Positions 1-8,231 of a DNA stretch of 15,321 bases are shown here, piece by piece. The notes under the pieces were generated by a model. The model ran no database searches and was not told the DNA's origin. It worked only from the letters and a program-made list of their open reading frames with translations. The stretch comes from Lentisphaeria bacterium (GTDB lineage Bacteria; Verrucomicrobiota; Lentisphaeria; Victivallales; UBA1829). The position numbers were made by a program, and so were the translations under genes. Within the stretch, counting starts at the first letter, position 1. Each line of letters opens with the position of its first letter. The stretch covers positions 1 to 15,321 of the forward strand of contig JAGAPM010000290.1 in NCBI GenBank assembly GCA_017623265.1. Reading direction: 5' to 3'.

Positions 1-700
1 CCTGTGCGCCGATATACCAAGTCTCGATCCCGGTAACACTCTTGTTTTCAACCGAGTTACAGTGAATGGAGATAAAAAGGTCCGGCTTGTATTTTTCGCA
101 GAGATCTGCCCTGGCTTCCAACGAAAGATCTTTATCCTGCGTCCGGGTCATGATAACTTCAAAACCGTAACTTTTCAGTGCCTTTTCCAGTTTTTTTGCA
201 ATCTGGAGCGTGATCACTTTTTCATGCAGAACCGGTCCGGCTGCACCCCGATCCTTTCCGCCGTGACCGGGATCAATCATGATTTTCAGGACCCGGCGGT
301 ACGGCAGTTTCGGTGCAAGGATCGGATAGAGCAGTTTTACATGATCCAGCTCCGAGATGTAGTGATTTCCGTTTTTGTACAGAGGCGGCTGGTAGAAAGT
401 CACCGCAATGTTGTTGATCGTTCCGCTCCGTTTCCCGTTCAGGAAAACGATCCGTTTGTTCTGGGCGAAAAGCAGCGGTCCTTCTTTGAGGATCCGGAGC
501 TTCAGTCCGTAATGAGCTGCCACATCCTGCAGGTTCACATAACGGATCTTTTCATGCGTGATGATGCGGATCGGCGTATAGGCGGGATCCCGGATCGTCT
601 GGGCAGATACCGGCGCAGCACTGAAGCACAGAAGAAGAAACACTGTGAGAAACAGCCGTGAGGTGAAGGAGAGAATCGATTTTTTATAACTGTTTTTCAT
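1..700 (-). CDS. N-acetylmuramoyl-L-alanine amidase (Amidase_3), 3' end outside window
   Basis: A zinc amidase that cuts the bond between N-acetylmuramic acid and the stem peptide of peptidoglycan, probably in the periplasm. I translated 233 residues from an ATG at 698-700; the frame is open to the left edge, so the C-terminus is missing. Residues 1-33 look like a signal peptide with likely cleavage after PVSA. Residues about 35-125 resemble a copper-amine-oxidase-N-like stalk domain, often found in front of this catalytic fold. The Amidase_3 domain starts near residue 137 with MIDPGHGGKDRGA; visible zinc ligands are His146, Glu160 and His213 (in ISIHCNS). The second catalytic glutamate would lie beyond the window. 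The start overlaps the thiD stop as ATGA and has no Shine-Dalgarno sequence of its own, so it is probably translated by coupling. Family assignment is firm; the exact amidase subtype is not. Confidence 0.9.
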   Translation of the reverse strand, partial: MKNSYKKSILSFTSRLFLTVFLLLCFSAAPVSAQTIRDPAYTPIRIITHEKIRYVNLQDVAAHYGLKLRILKEGPLLFAQNKRIVFLNGKRSGTINNIAVTFYQPPLYKNGNHYISELDHVKLLYPILAPKLPYRRVLKIMIDPGHGGKDRGAAGPVLHEKVITLQIAKKLEKALKSYGFEVIMTRTQDKDLSLEARADLCEKYKPDLFISIHCNSVENKSVTGIETWYIGAQ

Positions 701-1569
701 AGTCTGTTGATCAGGATCTGTTGTTTATAAGGTTCCAGTTTTTCCGGCGGGAACATGGCGGCAATGGACTGCTCTCTGCCGATCGCTCTGGCTTCAGCGA
801 GAGAGCCGAGAACAAACGCTTTGGCGCCGGTTACAGCCTGCAAGCCCTTTGCCCCCTGCGCCAGAAATGCGGTAATCGCAGCACTGAGTGTGCAGCCGGT
901 CCCGTGAGAGGCATGAGGCGGAAGAGGAAGCCGTGCGGCGGAAAGACAGCAAATCATTTCACCGGAGCAGATCACATCTGCAGCCATCCGGTCGTTCTCT
1001 GCATGACCTCCCTTGAGGACAACACCGGTGTGCCAGCGGTCAGCGATCTGTTTTGCCGCCGCCGCGGCGTCTGCAGTGGAGCGGATCGTTCTGCCGGAAA
1101 GATGTTCCGCTTCGGGAATGTTCGGGGTGATCCATGTTGCCAAAGGAAGAAGTTCGGACATCATGGTATCCAGAGCATCGTCCTGCATCAGCTTCGTTCC
1201 GCTGGTGGAGATCATGACCGGATCGACAACCAGCGGCAGGCGTGTTTGTTTCAGACATTCCGCTACCTGCCGGATGATCTCCGCCGAAAAAAGCATACCG
1301 GTCTTGACAGCCCGGATATCAATCACATTCAGCACCGTCCGGATCTGCTCTGCCACGGCATCGGGCGGCAGGGCATCCACCCGTGAAACGGCGGTGGGAT
1401 TCTGACTTGTCACTGCCGTGATCGCAGAAGTTCCGAAAACGCCGAGTGCGGAAAAGGTTCGCAGATCCGCCTGGATCCCCGCTCCGCCGCCGCTGTCACT
1501 GCCGGCAATGGTCAGAACGGCAGCAATCCTTTCCGGATTCCGTGTTGTATCGCAGTTCCGCAGTTCCAT
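697..1569 (-). CDS. thiD: Hydroxymethylpyrimidine/phosphomethylpyrimidine kinase ThiD
   Basis: Cytoplasmic kinase of thiamin synthesis that phosphorylates HMP and then HMP-P to HMP-PP, which ThiE joins to the thiazole. The 290 residues match the usual ThiD length plus a short N-terminal tail. The family signature AGSDSGGGAGIQAD begins near residue 22. VDPVM is at 115-119, TPN at 148-150, and the anion-hole/catalytic motif HGTGC, with the expected cysteine, is at 222-226. The start at 1569 follows AAGGG about 7 bases upstream and lies 9 bases after the DUF4340 stop. The stop overlaps the amidase start by four bases. No TPP riboswitch is possible at this internal operon position and no other thi gene is present, so expression presumably follows the ABC operon. 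A pyridoxine kinase role is a weaker alternative. Confidence 0.95.
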   Translation of the reverse strand: MELRNCDTTRNPERIAAVLTIAGSDSGGGAGIQADLRTFSALGVFGTSAITAVTSQNPTAVSRVDALPPDAVAEQIRTVLNVIDIRAVKTGMLFSAEIIRQVAECLKQTRLPLVVDPVMISTSGTKLMQDDALDTMMSELLPLATWITPNIPEAEHLSGRTIRSTADAAAAAKQIADRWHTGVVLKGGHAENDRMAADVICSGEMICCLSAARLPLPPHASHGTGCTLSAAITAFLAQGAKGLQAVTGAKAFVLGSLAEARAIGREQSIAAMFPPEKLEPYKQQILINRL

Positions 1570-1578
1570 GATGCACCC

Positions 1579-2694
1579 TTATTTTTCCGGTACTGTTTCA
1601 AAAATATTGATCAGATTCGGACGCAGAACAAAGATTTGACCACCGAAAAGTTTCTTTTCCCGTTCCAGTTCCGTCTGATATTGTTTCTTGCGTTTGGCAA
1701 AGGCTTCATCTGTTTCGCCCTGTGCCCGGAAGGAAAATTCAGGATCGTATGCGGGCGTGAGCCGTCCGAACCGCTTCCATTCATCAAACGGATCGTTCTG
1801 CATCTCCAGCGAGTAGGAAAAGCCGTTCGCATAAATGATATCCAGGCGGGAATCCGGTTTGAATTTTACATCTACCGCAGCTACATCCCGGGACAGCGGG
1901 GCTTGAGTGAGAAAGCCGAGTTTCTGCTGCATATCTTTGATGTTCAGCTTTTTCGATTTTGGAATGGTTAAGTCGTACCGGTTTTCCGTCAGACGGACTT
2001 CCCAGAGGATTTTCTTGTTTGCCAGATCTGTATAGCGGATCAGAATCGGCATCCCCATATTCGGACAGGAGATCGGATTCGCCCAGAATGCGGAAAGCGG
2101 AATGGTATCCAGCATGGGGCGGGACATCAGGAAATAATGAGATTTCCCCTCCAGTTGAAGCCGGACATATCTGCCGTCCGGAATATTGGTGCGGTATCTC
2201 CCGATCTGTTCACCCACGCTGTAATGGACCCGTCCCAGGAGCAGATTGCGGATCTCTTTCCCGGTTTTTCCGCGCAGGATGACCCGGCAGCCGTGATTTC
2301 TGCCGTTTTCTGTGGCTTCGCCGGAAAGCAGCAGTGCCGCTGCCGCTGTCTCCGTATCAATGGAAAGTTCCCGGAGCAGTTTCGCTCTTGATATATCTTC
2401 CAGCAGCAGAAGAACTTTTTCCGGATCAGCAATGACGACCGGTTTCCCTTTGGTATGCAGTTCCCAGACATCGCTGCCCCGAACCAGCTTTGCCGTGTGG
2501 TTCCCGTAGATGAGTTCGATCTCTGTCACATCCTGCACCTGAAATTCCGGCAGCTTTTCGATCGCTTTCACCGGAAGGACTTCCATACTGCGGTTTTCAC
2601 GGCAGCTGCGGGCAAGAAGCAGAAGCAGTGCCGCACACAAGATCAACACCAGTGAAACAAAATAAAAACGGTATTTGAGAAATTGTTTTTTCAT
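1579..2694 (-). CDS. DUF4340 membrane-anchored protein of the ABC operon
   Basis: A 371-residue protein with a basic N-terminus and one membrane segment (about residues 10-30), then a large presumably periplasmic region resembling the DUF4340 family. That family is typically encoded beside GldG-type ABC transporters; its biochemical role is unknown. Visible elements include a first repeat-like half with DVTEIEL...LVRGSDVWEL and a later VDVKFKPDSRLDIIYANG strand-rich part. The C-terminus is charged and Lys/Glu-rich (about 325-355). A longer frame opens at 2718, but the start at 2694 is preferred: a near-perfect Shine-Dalgarno AAAGGAGG (2701-2708) sits six bases upstream and the ATG forms an ATGA overlap with the stop of the preceding gene. 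It probably works as an accessory subunit of the adjacent exporter (inference). Confidence 0.82.
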   Translation of the reverse strand: MKKQFLKYRFYFVSLVLILCAALLLLLARSCRENRSMEVLPVKAIEKLPEFQVQDVTEIELIYGNHTAKLVRGSDVWELHTKGKPVVIADPEKVLLLLEDISRAKLLRELSIDTETAAAALLLSGEATENGRNHGCRVILRGKTGKEIRNLLLGRVHYSVGEQIGRYRTNIPDGRYVRLQLEGKSHYFLMSRPMLDTIPLSAFWANPISCPNMGMPILIRYTDLANKKILWEVRLTENRYDLTIPKSKKLNIKDMQQKLGFLTQAPLSRDVAAVDVKFKPDSRLDIIYANGFSYSLEMQNDPFDEWKRFGRLTPAYDPEFSFRAQGETDEAFAKRKKQYQTELEREKKLFGGQIFVLRPNLINIFETVPEK

Positions 2695-5393
2695 GCCTGA
2701 CCTCCTTTGCTGATGCAAAGTTTTCCGCAGAGTTTCCGGATCGGTTTCTTCATACTGCGCAACAGCGCCAGCAGCAGCCCGAACAACAGAACCGCAGTCG
2801 GGATCAGCACAATATTGATCAGTTTCGCCTTGCTGGTGATCTCCTGAAGACGTTCTTTCAGTTTGCTGTTGCTTGCCTGCAGTTCCCGTTTGAATTCTTC
2901 ATCCCGGCGCAACTGGTCGCCAAGAACGATTTTTTCCTGTTCGGTAAGGACCGCACGGTTGCCGAGACGGACGATCTTCTGGCGGATCCGCTCCGCCTGA
3001 CGGTTGTACTCCTGATAAGAACGCGCCAGCGTGTTGATCCGGTCCGTATATTCCGACTCGATCTTTGCCCGTTCCTCCTGCAGTTTGGTCAGGGGACGGG
3101 ACATCTTTTTACGGGTGCGCAGCTGTGCCAGACGGCTTTCACCGGAAAGGTGTTCCAACACATTCAGCAGCAAGGTCATGTTGTCGTTGTTGCTGATCTC
3201 CCGGTGTTGATTATTGGTATCCAGTTCGGTCCGGTAGAGTGCATCTTTGAACAGCATGTCGCTATCCGCAAAAAGCACGATTTCCGGCGTTCCGGATGAT
3301 GTATTCCGGTGATTTTTCTGTGCCATTCCGAAAGAAGCCGGAGCGTTTTTGAATGCGCTGGAAAACGAACCTGCAAGATGCAGCGCCAGCGGCAGTTTTT
3401 CCGGAAGATCTTTTTTGTACGTTGCTTCCGAACCGGGGGTACTGAACAGCCGGACGACTTCTTCATCGCTCAATTTTTTATCGAACAGCCCGGAATTGGC
3501 AGAGGTGAAGACCAGCGGCGTATAGTTGATGCCATCTTTTTTCTCCCGGATGATCAACGCACCGGGATGGTACAGATGGATCCCGGAGATCTGCCCTGCG
3601 GTCATAGGGGTCTCACGGTTGATCCCGTCGGCAGGGATGCTCAAAAGCCGCGGAAGGACCCGCATCTGCGCATCCAGTGCCTTGGGGATGAATTTGTAAT
3701 CCATGTCAGCGGCGGACCGCTCCGGATCGAAGGTTACGCCCCATGCGGCGGTCAGCAGCGCCAGATCGGAGCTGAGCCGTTCCATCCGCTCTGTCGGCGT
3801 TCCGGAAAGGTTATGGATGAGGCGGGGATCCACAAAAGCGACTACTTTTCCGCCTTTCATGATGTACTGGTCAATGGCGTACAGGGTATCTTCCGAAATC
3901 TTGGAAGGATGATAGATCAGCAGTACATCCATATTTTCCGGGATGGGCTGCTTTATCTGGAAGTCCAGCTTCAGCAGGTCATAATCGCCGGAAAGTTCCT
4001 GTGCAAAACGCATGAGTCCCGCATTGTTCTGATCGGCGGGATCCGGCAGAACCGGCAGGGGACTGAGGATCCCGATCTGCTGTTTCCGTTCCCGCACTGC
4101 GCTGCGCATGGCACGGACGATCTCATACTCCAGCAGATCCTCCCGTTCCGGGATCAGGTCATTCAGCGGGATCACATTAGCGCCGCAGGAAACCGTGATC
4201 CCCAGATAAAACCGTTCTCCGGTCTCCTGTTTCACCAGCGGCTGAAGTCCATCCATCCGTGCCAGTTCTTCCTCATTGGACCATTGTTCCAGCGGGATGA
4301 CGGAAAGGCGGATCCTGCCGTCGGAATTTTTTGCCATATCCCGGAGCAGCCATTCCACCCGTTTCGCGTACTGTTCCAGCAGCCGGAAGCGTTCTTCCTC
4401 CGACTTGGAAACGTAAAGACGGATCTCCACCGTTTTCCGGAGATTGGCAACCATTTCTCTTGTGAACGGCGTGAGGGAGTAGGCTTTATCTGCGGTCAGG
4501 TCAAAGCGTCTGGAAAAGGTTTCAGCGGCATCGATCAGGCAGAAATAAAGCCAGAGAGCCGTAAGGACACCCACGGTCATACGGGCGATCTGCTTCCAGG
4601 TATATTTGTCTCCCAGCGCACCGGGCAGGAAAATGCCGCCGATCCCGGAGGTGGAAAAACGCAGTGCCGCCGCCGTCAGATAAAGGAACAATCCGGTTGT
4701 CAGCAGGGCGTAAGCGATCTCCACGGTATCCAGCAGACCGCGCTGGAACGCCTGATAATGAGGCAGCATGGAGAACTTTTCGATTCCGGCGCAGAGCCAT
4801 TGCGGCAGATAGAGAGCCGTATAGTTTGAGATATTGTCCGAGCCGGACAGCAGGATCAGCCCGCAAAGCAGAACGGAAAAGAGAAAACTGGCGGTCTGAC
4901 TTTTTGTAAGCGCAGAGCAGAAACAGGAAACAGCCAGGAAGATCGTTCCCGCCATGAATGCTCCCACATAACCGCAGAGGATTGCATTGAGGTCCGGCTC
5001 ACCGAGACATGCCACTGTAACGGGGGTACCGATGGTGAACAGAAGTGCCAGCAGCAGAACTGTCAGCCCCGCCAGAAATTTGCCGAAGACCAGTTCCGGA
5101 ATGGAAACCGGATAGGAAAGGGAAAGTTCCAGTGTTCCGGTCCGGCGTTCTTCCGACCAGAGAGGCATGGCAAGAGCGGGGACCACAAAGAGAAACAGCC
5201 ATGGCATCCAGTGGAAGAACGGAGTCAGATCCGCCTGACCGGTTGCCAGGATATCGCTGAGCATAAAGGTAAAAAATCCGGAAAGCAGCAGGAACATGGC
5301 GATAAACACCCATGCTGCCACGGTGCCGGTCAAGGCGGAAAATTCCCTGCGGAAAACGGCAAAGATCCTGCCGGGTGTAAAATCAGTCATCAT
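2691..5393 (-). CDS. ABC-2 permease fused to GldG-like auxiliary domain
   Basis: About 900 residues combining two proteins that are separate in Bacteroidetes gliding systems. Residues 1 to about 250 form an ABC-2/GldF-type permease with roughly six membrane segments and the typical motif EERRTGTLELSLSYPVS. Another membrane helix near 275-290 leads into a GldG-like extracytoplasmic domain: FDLTADKAYSLTPFT, then IRLYVS, and a GATase-like half with LLIYHPSKISEDTLYAIDQY followed by GGKVVAFVDP near residues 500-530. VLFADSDMLF lies near 710. A coiled coil of about 90 residues (around 760-850) ends in a last membrane helix and a basic tail. Three consecutive ATG codons (5396, 5393, 5390) follow AAGGAG; 5393 has the best spacing. 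An in-frame ATG at 5414 lacks such a site. The start overlaps the ATPase gene by about 11 bases. Substrate unknown; gliding should not be inferred from this alone. Confidence 0.85.
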   Translation of the reverse strand: MMTDFTPGRIFAVFRREFSALTGTVAAWVFIAMFLLLSGFFTFMLSDILATGQADLTPFFHWMPWLFLFVVPALAMPLWSEERRTGTLELSLSYPVSIPELVFGKFLAGLTVLLLALLFTIGTPVTVACLGEPDLNAILCGYVGAFMAGTIFLAVSCFCSALTKSQTASFLFSVLLCGLILLSGSDNISNYTALYLPQWLCAGIEKFSMLPHYQAFQRGLLDTVEIAYALLTTGLFLYLTAAALRFSTSGIGGIFLPGALGDKYTWKQIARMTVGVLTALWLYFCLIDAAETFSRRFDLTADKAYSLTPFTREMVANLRKTVEIRLYVSKSEEERFRLLEQYAKRVEWLLRDMAKNSDGRIRLSVIPLEQWSNEEELARMDGLQPLVKQETGERFYLGITVSCGANVIPLNDLIPEREDLLEYEIVRAMRSAVRERKQQIGILSPLPVLPDPADQNNAGLMRFAQELSGDYDLLKLDFQIKQPIPENMDVLLIYHPSKISEDTLYAIDQYIMKGGKVVAFVDPRLIHNLSGTPTERMERLSSDLALLTAAWGVTFDPERSAADMDYKFIPKALDAQMRVLPRLLSIPADGINRETPMTAGQISGIHLYHPGALIIREKKDGINYTPLVFTSANSGLFDKKLSDEEVVRLFSTPGSEATYKKDLPEKLPLALHLAGSFSSAFKNAPASFGMAQKNHRNTSSGTPEIVLFADSDMLFKDALYRTELDTNNQHREISNNDNMTLLLNVLEHLSGESRLAQLRTRKKMSRPLTKLQEERAKIESEYTDRINTLARSYQEYNRQAERIRQKIVRLGNRAVLTEQEKIVLGDQLRRDEEFKRELQASNSKLKERLQEITSKAKLINIVLIPTAVLLFGLLLALLRSMKKPIRKLCGKLCISKGGQA

Positions 5394-6363
5394 CATTTTC
5401 TCCTTCCTCTGCAATGTCTGTTGTCTGTATTGCAGGGAGAGTTTTTTCAGTCTTTTCCGGTCGGGTCAGATGCGCAAAAACATCATCCAGTGATGTGGAG
5501 CAATCGTTGGAAATGCTCCATGTGATCCCGGCTTCTTCCAGTTTTTGTGCCAAAGCGGGATCCTGTGCAATATCATCAGGCAGAACGAGTGTTTCACCGT
5601 CCAGTCTGCAACTGCCGGGGAAGGTGTTCTGCAGAATTTCAACGGCGGTATGGAACTGTTCCGGCGGGAACGAGAACGCAGTACATTTCAGTTGATCTTC
5701 CAGTACGGTGAAATCGGCAGTCGATCCCTGAAAAACGATTTTTCCGCCGGCGAGGAGCAGAACCTTTGTACAGACGGACCGGACTTCCTCCAGAATGTGT
5801 GTGGAAATAATGATCGCCGTATCTTTGCTTAAAGTCTGGATCAGATTACGGATTTCCCGTTTCTGATTGGGGTCCAGTCCGTCGGTCGGTTCATCCAGCA
5901 GCAGGACCGGTGGTTTGTGCAGGATCGCCTGGGCAAAGCAGACGCGCCGCTTATATCCCTTGGAAAGCGATTCGATCTCCTGGTCCAGCACCTCTTCCAG
6001 CGCACAGCTTCTGACGGCATCCAGAACCGCCTGTTTCCGTTTGAAAAAAGAGATTCCCCGCATGGCGGCAACATACTTAAGAAAGGCGCGGACCGTCATG
6101 TTCGGCGGCAGTGGCGCATTTTCCGGCAGATAACCGATCCGTTTTTTTGCATTGCGGGGAGAAAGCGAAATATCGATTCCGTCGATCAGGATTTTTCCTT
6201 CATAGACCGGCAGAACACCACTGACCATCTTGATGGTAGTGGATTTTCCGGCACCGTTGGGGCCGATAAAACCGAGGACATCTCCTGTCCGGACCCGGAG
6301 CGAAATGTCGGAAACCACTTCCCGTTCGCCGTATTTTTTTTTCAGATTTTCAATATGGATCAT
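5383..6363 (-). CDS. ABC transporter ATP-binding protein, GldA-like
   Basis: Cytoplasmic ATPase that should energise the adjacent ABC-2 permeases. The 326 residues hold a complete nucleotide-binding domain: Walker A GPNGAGKST at 34-42, the Q-loop region as GYLPEN near 77-82, signature LSKGYKRR at 133-140, Walker B LLLDEPTDGLDP from 154, and the switch histidine in STH at 189. The Glu in place of the usual Q-loop Gln and the Y-K-R-R signature are common in the GldA/CcmA-like drug-export subgroup. A C-terminal region of about 100 residues (from 215) carries a regulatory-type extension ending in an acidic GENDDD tail. The start forms an ATGA overlap with the upstream permease stop, with AAAGGA nine bases upstream. 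Confidence 0.93.
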   Translation of the reverse strand: MIHIENLKKKYGEREVVSDISLRVRTGDVLGFIGPNGAGKSTTIKMVSGVLPVYEGKILIDGIDISLSPRNAKKRIGYLPENAPLPPNMTVRAFLKYVAAMRGISFFKRKQAVLDAVRSCALEEVLDQEIESLSKGYKRRVCFAQAILHKPPVLLLDEPTDGLDPNQKREIRNLIQTLSKDTAIIISTHILEEVRSVCTKVLLLAGGKIVFQGSTADFTVLEDQLKCTAFSFPPEQFHTAVEILQNTFPGSCRLDGETLVLPDDIAQDPALAQKLEEAGITWSISNDCSTSLDDVFAHLTRPEKTEKTLPAIQTTDIAEEGENDDD

Positions 6364-7352
6364 ACTCTCGAATCCTTTGCCAGTTCAGTTCCTTGAAAAG
6401 TAACCCCTGCCCAGATCACCCAGATCGTGCCGTAGACGATCACATAAAGCGTCATCAAACCCACGTATGATGCGGGGATCGCTGTTCCTTCCGAGACCGG
6501 ATATGCCATCCAGAAGAGCTGCCAGTTGGGGAGCAGGGCGCTGAACAATCCGCCCCAGAACGATCCGCTTCCGAACAGGGATTGGATCCATGGGCCGATC
6601 AGCAGTCCGCCGAGAAACAGAATGGTACAGAATACCAGATTGCCCGGAAACGAAAAGTGCAGTGCCGTGGCCGTGGTGATGATCCCCATCAGGACGATCG
6701 CCAGCAACAGAAGAAACATGACGGGCAGCTGCTCGGAGAAATGGACAAATGTCAGCGATACCGTGTCGTGGGGATCCATTATGTTCAGCCGGCTCTGGAG
6801 GATCTGATAAAAGACCCCATAGCAGACCGGCAGCGCCGGTAGCATGGCAAAAATGGTATTTTCCGTGAACGACGCTCCGGTAAAGTAGTTCCTCGCCGCC
6901 CCGAAAACAAGACAGAGAATGCAGACTCCGAAGAATATCAGCATGACTTTCGCATCAAAGAGAAACGGGCTGATGGATGACAGGATCACCGTCATGACCG
7001 TTGTGCAGCAGATCACGGAAAAAACGATCATGCATCCTGCGATCCCAACCACTTTTGCCAGCAGGAATGTAAAACGGGAGACCGGTTTTGAAAGCAGAAG
7101 CAGCAGCGTGCCGTTTTTCATTTCCCGTTGGACACAGGTGTTGGTGCAGATCACCGCTGCCGCAAACCCCAGAAACAGCACGGCAGCCATACTGCTTTCC
7201 AGAATGGTCCAGATTTGCCGGTCAAATGAAAAAAAGGTCAACAGCGGAAACGAAAGTACCAGCAGAAGAGTGCTTGCAAGGATCAGAAAAAAGACCGGTT
7301 CCCGCAGGCACTCACGGAATGTATTTCGTGTCAGAGAAAGAAAGACAGACAC
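6360..7352 (-). CDS. ABC-2 type permease
   Basis: Integral membrane protein of 330 residues with about seven or eight hydrophobic segments (roughly 20-41, 54-74, 100-125, 130-152, 165-185, 210-230, 235-255 and 298-322). The loop REMKNGTLLLLLSKPVSRF near residue 77 is the hallmark coupling region of ABC-2 permeases, which contacts the ATPase. It starts at a GTG at 7352 with no clear Shine-Dalgarno, 24 bases after the secreted-protein gene; no terminator is visible in that gap, so readthrough or reinitiation is likely. It ends in an ATGA overlap with the ATPase start. Because the fusion protein downstream has its own permease half, the transporter may be a heterodimer of this protein and the fusion (inference). 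Substrate unknown. Confidence 0.85.
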   Translation of the reverse strand: MSVFLSLTRNTFRECLREPVFFLILASTLLLVLSFPLLTFFSFDRQIWTILESSMAAVLFLGFAAAVICTNTCVQREMKNGTLLLLLSKPVSRFTFLLAKVVGIAGCMIVFSVICCTTVMTVILSSISPFLFDAKVMLIFFGVCILCLVFGAARNYFTGASFTENTIFAMLPALPVCYGVFYQILQSRLNIMDPHDTVSLTFVHFSEQLPVMFLLLLAIVLMGIITTATALHFSFPGNLVFCTILFLGGLLIGPWIQSLFGSGSFWGGLFSALLPNWQLFWMAYPVSEGTAIPASYVGLMTLYVIVYGTIWVIWAGVTFQGTELAKDSRV

Positions 7353-7376
7353 AGGTGCGACCGTATTGTTTCAGGA

Positions 7377-8153
7377 TCAGTTTGCTTCAGCTTCGATCAC
7401 TTCAGTCTTCAGCTGACGTGCCATTTCAATGGCGGCTTCTTTTTCCCGTTCCGCTTTTTCATAGGCGGCACGTTTCTGTTCCAGATCTGCTTTGCGGGCA
7501 GCCTCATACTTCAGATAAGCATCGTAGATCTTGCCGGAGTTCAGCACGTTGGAGAGTTTCACGGCATTGACCTGCCAGTCGGCATCGGCGATCGTGACTT
7601 TGCGGGAGGTCTTCGGAACTGCCAGAGAATAGAAAGCAGGCACGTAATCCGTGTTGCCGAGAATGATCACATCTCTTGCACGCAGATAGGCAAGCAGCTT
7701 GGAGAGGTCTTTTGCTTTCAGCATCAGCGCTTTGGTCGCTTTGGGGGCAACAAAAACGATTTCTGTTTCGGGATCCGGATCTTTGGCGTTGCCGAGGATC
7801 ATGATGTACGGAATATTCAGCTCCCGGCGGGCTGCCTGAGCGAATACACGGGGCATTTCGTAATCTGCCGTGATGATGACTGTGGGGATCAGTTTGCTCT
7901 TTTTGTATTTGACCGGTTTCGCAGGCGCTTTGTTGTTTTCTTCCGCTTCTTTCTTTTCTGCCAGCTTTGCATCCACCTGCGCAACACTGGGATCGGCGGA
8001 TTTCGGCTGAACTTCCGGCTTCGCTGCAACTTCCTGTTTGACCGGAACGGGAACTTCCGGCGTGTCATCCGTTACGGGTTTCAGGTCTTGGGCGGAAAGA
8101 GTCATGCCGAGCGTGAGAAGGGCGGCGCCGATAAGATGTTTTGTGCAGTTCAT
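7377..8153 (-). CDS. Secreted protein of unknown function heading the ABC operon
   Basis: A 258-residue protein I do not recognise. Residues 1-21 are a clear signal peptide (cleavage after LSA). Residues 22-85 are a low-complexity linker rich in Pro, Val, Ala, Glu and Lys, of the type that spans a periplasm. Residues 86-215 form a mixed alpha/beta domain with hydrophobic strand-like stretches LIPTVIITADY, IPYIMILG, EIVFVAP and DVIILGN separated by helices, suggestive of a Rossmann-like layout. Residues 210-258 are a highly charged Ala/Glu/Lys/Arg helix, probably a coiled coil. The frame remains open upstream to 9071, but that part is antisense to the PurN-like gene. The start at 8153 is set by AAAGGAG (8163-8169) nine bases upstream and by the signal peptide. 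It is the first gene of the probable ABC operon. Confidence 0.8.
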   Translation of the reverse strand: MNCTKHLIGAALLTLGMTLSAQDLKPVTDDTPEVPVPVKQEVAAKPEVQPKSADPSVAQVDAKLAEKKEAEENNKAPAKPVKYKKSKLIPTVIITADYEMPRVFAQAARRELNIPYIMILGNAKDPDPETEIVFVAPKATKALMLKAKDLSKLLAYLRARDVIILGNTDYVPAFYSLAVPKTSRKVTIADADWQVNAVKLSNVLNSGKIYDAYLKYEAARKADLEQKRAAYEKAEREKEAAIEMARQLKTEVIEAEAN

Positions 8154-8162
8154 GAGAGCGTT

Positions 8163-8169
8163 CTCCTTT
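8163..8169 (-). promoter_or_regulatory. Shine-Dalgarno site deciding the start at 8153
   Basis: AAAGGAG on the minus strand, nine bases before the ATG at 8153. It supports the short 258-residue product rather than the much longer open frame that runs antisense through the neighbouring gene. Confidence 0.8.
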
Positions 8170-8231
8170 ACAATGTTATTATGTTCTTTGTTGTCATTTT
8201 CTCTGTATTTGTTTCCCGGAACGGGCGATTT

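Noticed and set aside
62..661. 199-codon plus-strand frame at the left edge
   Set aside because: It is the shadow of the amidase gene, which reads on the minus strand with signal peptide, stalk domain and zinc ligands.
2695..2718. Longer N-terminus of the DUF4340 protein from 2718
   Set aside because: The strong Shine-Dalgarno lies inside this extension and points to the ATG at 2694, which also makes the operon-typical ATGA overlap.
3309..4829. 506-codon open frame antisense to the GldG fusion gene
   Set aside because: The protein is rich in Cys, His, Gln and Arg, has no recognisable motif, and lies wholly opposite a well-supported gene. It reflects codon bias that avoids stops in the opposite strand.
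2691..7352. Gliding motility or type IX secretion locus
   Set aside because: Only GldA/F/G-like genes are present; no GldJ, GldK-N or Sov-like gene is seen, and this cassette is widespread in non-gliding bacteria.
7353..7376. Possible promoter or terminator between the secreted-protein gene and the permease
   Set aside because: Only 24 bases, with no hairpin, T-run or promoter boxes.
8215..8225. CCCG-GAA-CGGG hairpin as a terminator or riboswitch element in the leader
   Set aside because: The stem is only four base pairs and no T-run follows, so it is not a credible terminator or structured RNA.
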